Of a stretch of 64,000 nt of DNA, positions 36,470-44,642 are shown piece after piece. The notes under the pieces were generated by a model. That model saw only the letters and a list, made by a program, of their open reading frames with translations. It searched no databases and was not told the origin of the DNA. Source of the stretch: Panacibacter microcysteis (lineage in GTDB: Bacteria > Bacteroidota > Bacteroidia > Chitinophagales > Chitinophagaceae). The position numbers and the translations under genes are program-made. The stretch is from positions 2,480,001-2,544,000 of the forward strand of contig NZ_JADWYR010000001.1 of NCBI RefSeq assembly GCF_015831355.1, written 5' to 3'. Position 1 is the first letter of the stretch. Each line of letters opens with the position of its first letter.

Positions 36470-37559
36470 ATGACAATCGAACAAATTAAAGTTTTACGGG
36501 ACCGCGTTAGTGTTCTAAGGAGGTTTCTTTGACGTTGATAACCGCTCTCATAAAGTAGAAGAAGACCGCACACTCTCGCTTTCGCCGGGTTTTTGGAACG
36601 ATAATACCCGTGCCACGGCAATCATGAAAGAAATAAAAGTGAATGAGTACTGGCTGAAAATGTTCAAGCAGGTTGAAACTGCTGTGGAAGATTTTGCCGT
36701 GCTGTTTGATTTCTGGAAAAGTGGCGATGCTACGGAAGAGGAGACAAAAGCTGCATACGAAGCAGCTATTGCAGCCATAGAAGATGCAGAGTTTAAAAGC
36801 ACGCTTAACCAGCCTGAAGATGAGCTGCCTGCGGTATTACAAATCAACCCTGGTGCAGGTGGTACCGAAAGCCAGGACTGGGCCGAAATGCTGCTGCGTA
36901 TGTACCGCATGTATGGCGATAAGCAGGGTTGGAAAGTTACAGAGCTTGACTACCAGGAAGGTGATGGCGCCGGCATAAAGACGGCTACGTTACAATTTGA
37001 TGGTGCATTTGCTTACGGATTTTTGAAGGCTGAAAGTGGTGTGCATCGCCTGGTGCGTATTTCACCATTTGACAGTAATGCAAGAAGACATACCAGCTTT
37101 GCGAGTGTGTTTGTATACCCGCTGATTGATGACAGCATTGAAATTGAAGTAAACCCTGCCGACCTTGAATGGGAGTTTTACCGCAGCGGTGGCAAGGGCG
37201 GCCAGAATGTAAACAAAGTGGAAACGGCTGTGCGTTTAAAACATGCGCCCAGTGGTATAATTGTGGAATGCCAGCAGGCCCGTACACAAGGCGAGAACCG
37301 TGAACTGGCATTAAAGATGCTGAAGAGCCGTTTGTATGAAGAGGAACTGCGCAGGAGAGAAGAAGCAAAGAATGCAAGCAACGCAAGCAAGAAAAAAATA
37401 GAATGGGGTAGCCAGATAAGGAGCTATGTTTTTCATCCATACAAAATGATCAAAGACCACCGCACAGACCATGAAGTTGGTAATGTTCAGCCAATAATGG
37501 ATGGTGAACTGGATGGTTTCATTAAAGCATATTTGATGGCGAGTAAGGAGGATGAGTGA
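36470..37559 (+). CDS. prfB: Peptide chain release factor 2, with programmed +1 frameshift
   Basis: Release factor for UGA and UAA stops. The ATG at 36470 opens a 20-codon frame that ends at TGA (36530-36532). A +1 shift at CTT TGA C continues in the next frame from 36531 to 37559, giving 362 residues, the usual length. The slippery site AGGAGGTTTCTTTGAC has a Shine-Dalgarno-like AGGAGG three bases before CTT, as in the classical autoregulatory site: low RF2 slows reading of TGA and favours the shift. Seen in the body: the SPF anticodon-like motif (residues 198-200) and GGQ (243-245). The coding parts are 36470-36529 and 36531-37559. Confidence 0.96.
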
Positions 37560-37636
37560 TTTGAAAGCTGGTGCAGTAAGCGATGTAAAAACAAAACTTT
37601 GGAACATGGAAGATTGCAATGAGGCAGCTTGAGCAG

Positions 37637-38800
37637 TTAGTGTTTTCTTTTCTCCACCAGGTATTCCAGCCAAAGTATTTTATTATAAGCGGGACAATAA
37701 AAGTAATAGCAGATATAACTCCAATGCAGGAACACCTGTTTAAAGGGTGTAGGATAGGAGAAAGCAGCCCGTGCCTGGAAAAAGATATATTGCTGCTGAT
37801 TACTGGTTTCAAACGCATCAATGGAATGCAACTCCAGCGCTGGCGCAGCAAAACCCAAACGCAGCAACGACGTACGCAAGATGATTTGGTCCATCACATT
37901 AAAGCTTTTAGCCAGCAGCGTATTGATGTCGTTTGCCAGTTGTTGACGATAAATATTCAATTCCGGAATATTAAAAGCACCCATCAGCCTGGCTACATGA
38001 TAAATAAGAATCGAAGATTTTACATAATATGGCGAGAGGTAGACCGGTGCCTTCATATACTGCTTCTCTTTTATCATCTGGCTTACTGTCTGCAACGTGG
38101 CGCTATCCTGTTTGTTAAATGCCAGCCCTTTGTCGTACATAAAATACAGGATGTTGCAATGCACCGCAAAATCGAAATCGGGTGTCATGCGTTTGCCTAA
38201 ATAAGTACTATAGGCAGGCAGATCATTATATCTTTTGTAGGTGGAAATAATGTTGCGGTTGTTGCTTTTGTTGGCAACTTCTACGAGGCGTTGTTTCAAT
38301 ATTGTGTTTGCGCTGTCATCATTGTCACCTGTCATCAAGATCATTACGGAATCATCAGCATCTTCGCCCTGGCCAAAAACGCTTTTTAAATATTTAAAAT
38401 AATAAGTGTGCGGCATTATCGGCGCATCGGTAGGCCAGAAATTATAAAATGGATCGCCATACTGGTTTTTGTAATAAGGGTAAACAGCAGTCGCTTTTTT
38501 TATAATATCTTCTGCAGTTATTTTATCATAGCCAGATAAATACGGCAGCATGTTCCTGAATGCAAATGCACTGATAGCGGTAAAAAAAATATTGTTATCA
38601 GGCTGGTAGTTATGTGGCGCCCCGCCGCACTCCCTGAATGAAGGGAACATACCTTTATAAAATTCACCATCTGCTGTAACCTGCATAGCAGCTATATTCT
38701 TTACCAGGCTGTTGATGAGCAAAGAATCAGCCGTTGATTTTTGCGCAAAACCAGTGTATGAAAATATTGAAAGAAGTATTAGCAAAACGAACCGCTGCAT
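37637..38800 (-). CDS. Exported alpha-helical protein with DxDD-like motif, unknown function
   Basis: 387 residues. A signal peptide (MQRFVLLILLSIFSYTGFAQ) predicts export. The chain looks almost entirely helical, with spaced aromatic and Pro-rich helix starts, as in alpha/alpha-toroid proteins. Around residues 147-150 it has DADDSV and at 159-162 DNDD. The first resembles the DxDD acid motif of class II terpene cyclases, but the protein is much shorter than those enzymes and is exported, so this may be chance. It lies 23 bases downstream of a putative class I isoprenoid synthase gene, clearly in one operon. No confident family. Confidence 0.6.
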   Translation of the reverse strand: MQRFVLLILLSIFSYTGFAQKSTADSLLINSLVKNIAAMQVTADGEFYKGMFPSFRECGGAPHNYQPDNNIFFTAISAFAFRNMLPYLSGYDKITAEDIIKKATAVYPYYKNQYGDPFYNFWPTDAPIMPHTYYFKYLKSVFGQGEDADDSVMILMTGDNDDSANTILKQRLVEVANKSNNRNIISTYKRYNDLPAYSTYLGKRMTPDFDFAVHCNILYFMYDKGLAFNKQDSATLQTVSQMIKEKQYMKAPVYLSPYYVKSSILIYHVARLMGAFNIPELNIYRQQLANDINTLLAKSFNVMDQIILRTSLLRLGFAAPALELHSIDAFETSNQQQYIFFQARAAFSYPTPFKQVFLHWSYICYYFYCPAYNKILWLEYLVEKRKH

Positions 38801-38823
38801 TGCATTTCCTTATTATGTGTTTT

Positions 38824-39813
38824 CTAAATCAGTCGTGGTAGTTTCCATATATAATAAAACCATTTTAAAAGATTGATGGGTTTCTCCATATCAACGATCA
38901 TGTCTTTCCGCTTCAATTTCCACCAATCCGGTTTCCCATGCTTTTTTTCAAATGCCACAAACTGGTCCAGGGCCACCATACTCCTGGCATTGATGGTATT
39001 CATGATGATACAGAAAATGTCTTTGTCTTTCTTCGCGTATGGCAGCGCCATTATTTTCCGGTTTTGTAGTGTAACACGCTCAGTAAATTTCTGTTGCAGA
39101 GCGGCATAATCGTCACACTTATTGATCAGCGTGTATATATTATCACGTACGTCTTTATACAAGTCAAATAAATCATTCCCAAGCTGGTAGAGACTGCCGG
39201 TGTAAAACAGGGCATCAAGCATCTGCTCACTTGCGGCGTCATCCAAACACTGGTGATAAATGATAACAGATACAGCACCTTTTGTGTAAGTAATATGTTC
39301 GATTTCGGTTGCTGTAATCGATGCGTTTTTTTGCCTGGCGGTTTCAACCTGTATGTCCAATACGTTTTTTGATGCCTCCAGGTAGGCAGCCTTATGCGGC
39401 ACTTCCTTTAAAAGACTGGTTTGAATTTCTTTTGCTACATGTGCTGAAAAGGTAGTGGCCGTATAATTCTCCGGCTCATAAGTGATGCGTTCTATGTCAG
39501 CATGGTTGAGCTGGTCTATATCGAAAAGATCATCACCAACAGGGGTTAAAATACCAAATAATGTTGCCCTTTTTCGTTCCGCACCAGTAAGTATTTTACC
39601 ATATAATTTTTTGTAGCTGCTGCACAAAAACGAAGTAATAAACAAGCCATAGTAATCTGTTATCTTCCTGCGTTGTTCGGGCTGAAAGCTGCCATGGTAC
39701 CTGTTTTCAAGCTCCTGCAGGTACGGCAACAGGTATGTCTTATTATATTGCTTTTGAATGTTCACTTCTTTATAAACCTGCCGGAAAGCACTTATGTAGC
39801 TTAGTAAATTCAT
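38824..39813 (-). CDS. Putative class I isoprenoid synthase-fold enzyme
   Basis: 329 residues from the ATG at 39813; an upstream TTG at 39846 in the same frame is less likely. It is all helical and soluble. Two acidic motifs sit where class I isoprenoid synthases bind Mg2+-diphosphate: GDDLFDID (Asp94, Asp95, Asp98) and LGNDLFDLYKDVRD (residues 212-224), about 120 residues apart. The second resembles squalene/phytoene synthase or terpene-synthase NSE sites but with Asp in place of Ser/Thr and Glu. The product cannot be told. It forms an operon with the exported helical protein downstream. Confidence 0.6.
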   Translation of the reverse strand: MNLLSYISAFRQVYKEVNIQKQYNKTYLLPYLQELENRYHGSFQPEQRRKITDYYGLFITSFLCSSYKKLYGKILTGAERKRATLFGILTPVGDDLFDIDQLNHADIERITYEPENYTATTFSAHVAKEIQTSLLKEVPHKAAYLEASKNVLDIQVETARQKNASITATEIEHITYTKGAVSVIIYHQCLDDAASEQMLDALFYTGSLYQLGNDLFDLYKDVRDNIYTLINKCDDYAALQQKFTERVTLQNRKIMALPYAKKDKDIFCIIMNTINARSMVALDQFVAFEKKHGKPDWWKLKRKDMIVDMEKPINLLKWFYYIWKLPRLI

Positions 39814-39968
39814 TATGCCGTATAGAATTGGCTCAAACCTACACAATAATATTTTTTAAACCCGTTTGTAATTTGTATTTTTCAATGCGGCCTGTCAAAC
39901 CTGTGAAGAGTGTACAGGAGATTAACCCCCGGCTATTGTCTGCCAATAAATACCAAAACAAAATCCTT

Positions 39969-41342
39969 ATGAAGAAATTTTATCATGGATTAATTGTTTG
40001 CACGGTACTGCTGTTTTGTTCGTGCAACAAAGAAATGAAAGAGCAAAATGTAGCAGAGCCTGTTACATCTGTCAGTATTGATGAAGCACGAATCGGTAAG
40101 CCAAATATTGTACTGATATTGTGCGACGATGTAGGCTATGAAGTGCCACGTTATGCCGGTGGCCTCTCGTACCTTACACCAAACCTTGATAACATGGCCC
40201 GTAATGGTATGCAGTTTACACAATGTTACGCATCGCCAATGTGTTCGCCATCGCGGATTATGTTGTTAACAGGCAAATACAATTTCAGGAATTACAGCGG
40301 CTGGGGCGCATTGCCACTTACTGAAAAAACTTTCGCCAACATGTTGAAGTCTGCGGGGTACAATACCTATGTGGCGGGGAAGTGGCAATTAGATGGTGGC
40401 GACCTTGCTGTACGTACTTTCGGGTTTGATGAATACATTATTTTCAATCCGTATGAAGACCAGGCAAACAATCATGATGAAAGTACGGAAACCCGTGGAC
40501 GTTATAAAAGTCCCGAATTGTATGTTAACGGTAAGTATCTCAATCCTGCAACCGTTATTGGAAAATATTGCGATGATATACTGGTTGATTCCATTACCGC
40601 TTACGCGTCTAAAAGTAAGGCGCAGCAGAAACCTTTCTTTGTGTATTATTCTATGAGCCTGGCACACGATCCTTTTTCACCAACACCCGACGATGCAGCG
40701 TATGCTACATGGGATAACCGTGCTACCAACAGCGATACAGCGTTTTTCCCGTCTATGATCAGTTACATGGATAAAAAAGTAGGGCAGGTATTGGCAAGGT
40801 TCGATAGTATGGGACTTTCCAGGAATACCATTTTCTTTTTTATCGGCGATAATGGCACGCCGCCACAAATTTTTTCATGGTACAACGGGCAACTGGTGCG
40901 GGGTGGCAAAATGCAGACAAATGTATGGGGCACGCATGTACCAATGATTGCATACTGGAAAGGCCGCATTAAAGGCAACGCAGTTAATAATAACGTTATC
41001 GACTTTACTGACTTCCTCAGCACTTTTGCAGATCTTGCGCAAGTGCCAAAACCTACTACTTACGGGCAGTTGGATGGTGTGAGTTTTTTGAATAGCCTGG
41101 TAGATCCGAATACCAAAATAAGGGATTGGGTGTTTTGTCATTACGATAACGACCGCACAGAAGATAAACCACTCTATCGTTATGTGCATAACCAGCAATA
41201 CAAATTGTATGATTCTACCAACAGGTTTTACGACATTGTAAACGACCCCTCTGAACTAAACAACATACAACCAGGCCGCAGAACTGCAGAGCAGGTGCAA
41301 TTAGCAACATATTTTCAGTCGGTGCTCGATTCTCTGCATTAA
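39969..41342 (+). CDS. Sulfatase family lipoprotein
   Basis: 457 residues from the ATG at 39969; the frame extends 78 codons upstream into the divergent gene and is rejected. The N-terminal signal ends at LLFCSC, so it is a lipoprotein. The type I sulfatase signature CSPSR (Cys92, the residue converted to formylglycine) is present. Metal ligands are Asp53-Asp54 (LILCDDVGYE) and a later FFIGDNGTP. The family removes sulfate esters from glycans or small molecules, probably after maturation by a sulfatase-modifying enzyme not in this window. It is transcribed away from the isoprenoid-like operon; a functional link is unproven. Confidence 0.9.
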   Translation: MKKFYHGLIVCTVLLFCSCNKEMKEQNVAEPVTSVSIDEARIGKPNIVLILCDDVGYEVPRYAGGLSYLTPNLDNMARNGMQFTQCYASPMCSPSRIMLLTGKYNFRNYSGWGALPLTEKTFANMLKSAGYNTYVAGKWQLDGGDLAVRTFGFDEYIIFNPYEDQANNHDESTETRGRYKSPELYVNGKYLNPATVIGKYCDDILVDSITAYASKSKAQQKPFFVYYSMSLAHDPFSPTPDDAAYATWDNRATNSDTAFFPSMISYMDKKVGQVLARFDSMGLSRNTIFFFIGDNGTPPQIFSWYNGQLVRGGKMQTNVWGTHVPMIAYWKGRIKGNAVNNNVIDFTDFLSTFADLAQVPKPTTYGQLDGVSFLNSLVDPNTKIRDWVFCHYDNDRTEDKPLYRYVHNQQYKLYDSTNRFYDIVNDPSELNNIQPGRRTAEQVQLATYFQSVLDSLH

Positions 41343-41402
41343 AGATTTTATGAGCCAGGCACCAGTACATATGGCATCGCCTGTTGCGTCGCACTCTTGT
41401 AC
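41343..41402 (-). repeat. Interspersed intergenic repeat, type B, reverse
   Basis: Core at 41381-41402, exact. The tail AGATTTTATGAGCCAGGC begins at the first base after the sulfatase stop. The core ends 9 bases from the stop of the converging TPR gene. Confidence 0.88.
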
Positions 41403-41411
41403 TGCTGTACA

Positions 41412-43496
41412 TTACCGGGCACTTCGGCCACTGGCAGGCTTACTGTTTACTACCGGTGGTTCCGGGTCGTACATTGCAGCTCCGCCTTTGCCAAACATAC
41501 GCAGTGCAATCTCCTTACCAGCGCCTGGGGCCTTCTTAAATATCAGTCGCTGGTTGATGATAACAGGCCTGCCTGTTGCGCTGCGAACGTTGATGATCGC
41601 TTCGTAAGCATTGCCTTTTTTGTTAAAAACGATGGAAGCCGCAGGGCAAAGTTGTTTGCCTGTGTAAATGTTGCAATCTTTTATCTCAGCCGTTACTTCC
41701 CTGGTTACGGCATCATTTACGCCGGATATGGTAAGTTTAACAGGCGTTTTGATATTCATGTATGGTATCAGTTGCGGGTATACCTCAAAAAGTGCATTAT
41801 TGTAGTTGTCGAATTTGTCTTTATCTCCATTATCATCATATCCCCTGATCAGCCCTTCATATAATCTTGCAATAAACAATTTTTCATTTGCGGTATCTAC
41901 AAAAGAAGTTTTATCCAGGTTTTCAAAATTCTGCAATGCCTGTTTTTCATCTCCTTTCACCCATTTAAATTTTGCAGTAAACAGTTTGAAATAACGTTGA
42001 ATGTTTACACGCTTGTCTGTTTGCTGGTAGTTAGCATACTTTTCGATGAAAAATTTAGTGCTGAAATCTTTCATCAGATACCAGGCTTCATCAAAACTGG
42101 TAGTAGCTTCCGCACAAAAAAGGTCGTATAGCAATCTGTTACGCTCAGGGTTATAACTCAACTCATTTACCACAACATATTCCGCGCTTGCTTTTTGCGC
42201 TTTATATGAAGCAATGTTGTATAAGCTGGTAGGAGAATACCACCAACCCCTGTTAAGAAATTTCTCCTGGTCTATTTTTTTATCAAACAACTGCACTTTC
42301 AGCAGGTTAATGGTAAGATCGTACTGACTTTGCGTAAGGGTGGTGCCTATATGCAGCTCTTTAAAATTTGCTGCTTTAGTCAATGCTGCTTCTGCACTGT
42401 CAAGCTGGGCATCGTACATGTAACTTCTTGCAAGCGCAATGTTGTACCACCCAAAGCCGGGGGTAGAGCCACTTGCAGCAATAATGTCGTTGCACATTTT
42501 TATGGCATCTTTGGTTCTGCCTGCGTATACATACAACTCCGGAAGGTAATAGTAAGGTTCTCTTAAAAATCTTTCAAAACTTTTGTCTTTGTCTTCGCTG
42601 AAGTACTGTTGCGCAATGGCAAAATTGCCAATCTCGCTTTGCATGCCGCCAAAATTGTTCCATGACACACGTCCGCCCTCTACAAGACGCTGGTAGTAAT
42701 ACTCACTGCTGTCGTAATTTTTATTGTAGCAATGTAACAACGCAAGATTGTGATACAGTGTCATCTTTCTTTCTTCGCTTTGCGCCTGCCCCCAGATAGC
42801 ATCGTTGTCATTTCGGTACCTGTTGATAAACGCAAGGCCGTTGTAACACCATTGAAAAGCCATGCGTTCATTTTCTTCTACAGAATTTTTAAGAAAGCTG
42901 TGGTCTTTTGAAGTAAAAAAACGGTTGCGGTGAAACAGCCAGGAACGTTGATAGCAGAGTTCAAAACCGATATCGTTTTTAAAACGATAGGCTTCTATAC
43001 GCTGAATGAGTTGCATCGATTTATCCGGCATTTCTATATTGTCGTAGCAAAATTTTAATGCAGAAAAGATTACATACAGATCCTGGTAGCGGTTGAAGTT
43101 GGCAATAAGGGTATTAACATTGTTAAAGATGCTGCGGAATGTTTTGTCATAATCCTTCTCCATAAGGTCGAAGGCTTTTTGAAGCGGTACTGCTGCATTT
43201 TTATAACCCAGATAATCTGCACTCCTGTCGTACTTATACATGCCTTCAAACATCCAGCCTACATAATAAGTGCTGTCCAGGCGAATAAATTCACGGCTGC
43301 GTGGCAGTGCATCTTTTGAAGAGGGATCAACACCTGCACGTTTTGCATCTATTTCGTAGCGTGCTGCGGCTTTGTCTTTTGACGTCATTGAAAGACTTTG
43401 CCCGCAACAATGTGTTACGATAAAAAAACATGGTGCAATGAATAAGAGATGATATATGATTGATCTTGTCATTAAATATTTGTTGAGCGCCTGCAT
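41412..43496 (-). CDS. Secreted TPR-like protein of the MoxR cluster
   Basis: 694 residues. A hydrophobic signal sequence lies near residues 10-33 (ending CCGQS), and an alternative start is at 43472. The body is helical with TPR-like pairs (YHNLALLHCYNKNYDSSEYYYQRL, WYNIALARSYMYDAQLDSAEAALTKA). The last 120 residues turn beta-rich (KLTISGVNDAVTREVTAEIKDC). It follows the MoxR, transglutaminase and DUF58 genes on the same strand, though 163 bases and a repeat intervene, so it may be transcribed with them. Function unknown. Confidence 0.75.
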   Translation of the reverse strand: MQALNKYLMTRSIIYHLLFIAPCFFIVTHCCGQSLSMTSKDKAAARYEIDAKRAGVDPSSKDALPRSREFIRLDSTYYVGWMFEGMYKYDRSADYLGYKNAAVPLQKAFDLMEKDYDKTFRSIFNNVNTLIANFNRYQDLYVIFSALKFCYDNIEMPDKSMQLIQRIEAYRFKNDIGFELCYQRSWLFHRNRFFTSKDHSFLKNSVEENERMAFQWCYNGLAFINRYRNDNDAIWGQAQSEERKMTLYHNLALLHCYNKNYDSSEYYYQRLVEGGRVSWNNFGGMQSEIGNFAIAQQYFSEDKDKSFERFLREPYYYLPELYVYAGRTKDAIKMCNDIIAASGSTPGFGWYNIALARSYMYDAQLDSAEAALTKAANFKELHIGTTLTQSQYDLTINLLKVQLFDKKIDQEKFLNRGWWYSPTSLYNIASYKAQKASAEYVVVNELSYNPERNRLLYDLFCAEATTSFDEAWYLMKDFSTKFFIEKYANYQQTDKRVNIQRYFKLFTAKFKWVKGDEKQALQNFENLDKTSFVDTANEKLFIARLYEGLIRGYDDNGDKDKFDNYNNALFEVYPQLIPYMNIKTPVKLTISGVNDAVTREVTAEIKDCNIYTGKQLCPAASIVFNKKGNAYEAIINVRSATGRPVIINQRLIFKKAPGAGKEIALRMFGKGGAAMYDPEPPVVNSKPASGRSAR

Positions 43497-43601
43497 GCAA
43501 TACCTGATTGCCAGTTAATGTTTGCCGGTAAGTTCTTTGGTAACGAGACTACACTGGTTTTTTTCGCTTCATTCTTCGCTTTGGCTGAGTAGTGTGTTGC
43601 A

Positions 43602-43657
43602 GTACAAGAGTGCGACGCAACGAAGCTTAATATTGTTCCAAATGCCTGGTTCCAAAA
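43602..43657 (+). repeat. Interspersed intergenic repeat, type B, forward
   Basis: Core GTACAAGAGTGCGACGCAAC exact at 43602-43621. The tail ATGCCTGGTTCCAAAA ends 2 bases from the MoxR stop. A second motif, CGCTTCATTCTTCGC, lies 23 bases before the core. Confidence 0.86.
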
Positions 43658-43659
43658 AA

Positions 43660-44640
43660 TTAATTACGAATATTTAACCTGCTCAATCTTGCCAGTTCAC
43701 TGTCAAGTATAGTTGCAAGTGCCTTTTGTTTTGCTTCTTTGTTCCTGTATATAAGCCGGTGGTCCAATACGGGAATTGTAAGTGTTTTTATGTCGTCTTC
43801 TGTAACAAAGCTTCTGCCGTTTACCAGTGCAAATGCTTTTAAACATTTTAAAAAGGTAATGCCGCTACGTGTAGAAGCCCCAAGGATAATATCGTTGTGT
43901 TTACGTGTGCCCCATACGATATTGCGTACTGCTGTAATGATCTCTTCGTGTATGTATACTTTTTCTGTTTCATGCTGCAGGAACAATATTTCTTCCATGC
44001 TCAGCACCTGTTCTATATGTTGCAGGTTGTTTTGTATACCCAGGTAATCTTTGTATATATCCAGTTCGGTTGCTTCATCAACATAGCCAAAGATGATCTT
44101 AATAAAAAAGCGATCAAGCTGTGCTGCGGGCAATGGATAAGTACCTTCCATTTCAACAGGATTTTGTGTTGCAATAGTAAAGAACAGGTTTTCCAGCTTA
44201 TAAGTAATATCTCCCATTGTGATCTGGTTTTCGGCCATACATTCCAGCAGGGCAGACTGAACTTTTGGTGAAGCGCGGTTTATTTCGTCTGCCAGCAACA
44301 CATTGCAGAACAGTGGTCCTTTTTTAAAGATGAATTCTTTCTGCACATCATCAAAAATATGAGATCCGATAAGATCCATTGGTAAGAGATCGGGTGTAAA
44401 CTGTATACGTTTAAAGTTTGCTCCATGCTGATCTGCCGAGGCAATGCTTTGTGCCAGTGTTTTGGCCATAACGGTCTTTCCTGTACCAGGGTTATCTTCC
44501 ATTAAAATATGGCCTTTTGCAAGAAGGGCTGTCAATATAAACTGTATCTGTGCTTTTTTGCCACGTATAACTCTTTCGATATTGTCTATCAGTCGCTGAA
44601 TATTGTTTAATGCCTGTTCCAGTTGAATTTCCTGCTCCAT
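43660..44640 (-). CDS. MoxR family AAA+ ATPase
   Basis: 326 residues. Walker A NPGTGKTVMAKTLA (about residue 55), Walker B NVLLADEINRASPKVQSALLECMAENQIT and sensor 1 FFTIATQNPVEMEGTYPLPAAQLDRF are all present, followed by the AAA lid. MoxR proteins act as chaperone-like ATPases with vWA/DUF58 and transglutaminase partners, both encoded just upstream. The gene begins two bases after the transglutaminase gene ends, so translation is coupled. Confidence 0.94.
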   Translation of the reverse strand: MEQEIQLEQALNNIQRLIDNIERVIRGKKAQIQFILTALLAKGHILMEDNPGTGKTVMAKTLAQSIASADQHGANFKRIQFTPDLLPMDLIGSHIFDDVQKEFIFKKGPLFCNVLLADEINRASPKVQSALLECMAENQITMGDITYKLENLFFTIATQNPVEMEGTYPLPAAQLDRFFIKIIFGYVDEATELDIYKDYLGIQNNLQHIEQVLSMEEILFLQHETEKVYIHEEIITAVRNIVWGTRKHNDIILGASTRSGITFLKCLKAFALVNGRSFVTEDDIKTLTIPVLDHRLIYRNKEAKQKALATILDSELARLSRLNIRN

Positions 44641-44642
44641 AG

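Noticed and set aside
36470-36623. prfB as a broken gene because of the in-frame TGA
   Set aside because: The TGA sits in the canonical RF2 programmed frameshift site and the two frames join into a full-length protein.
39735-39968. 78-residue N-terminal extension of the sulfatase
   Set aside because: It overlaps the divergent isoprenoid-like gene, and the lipoprotein signal starts at 39969.
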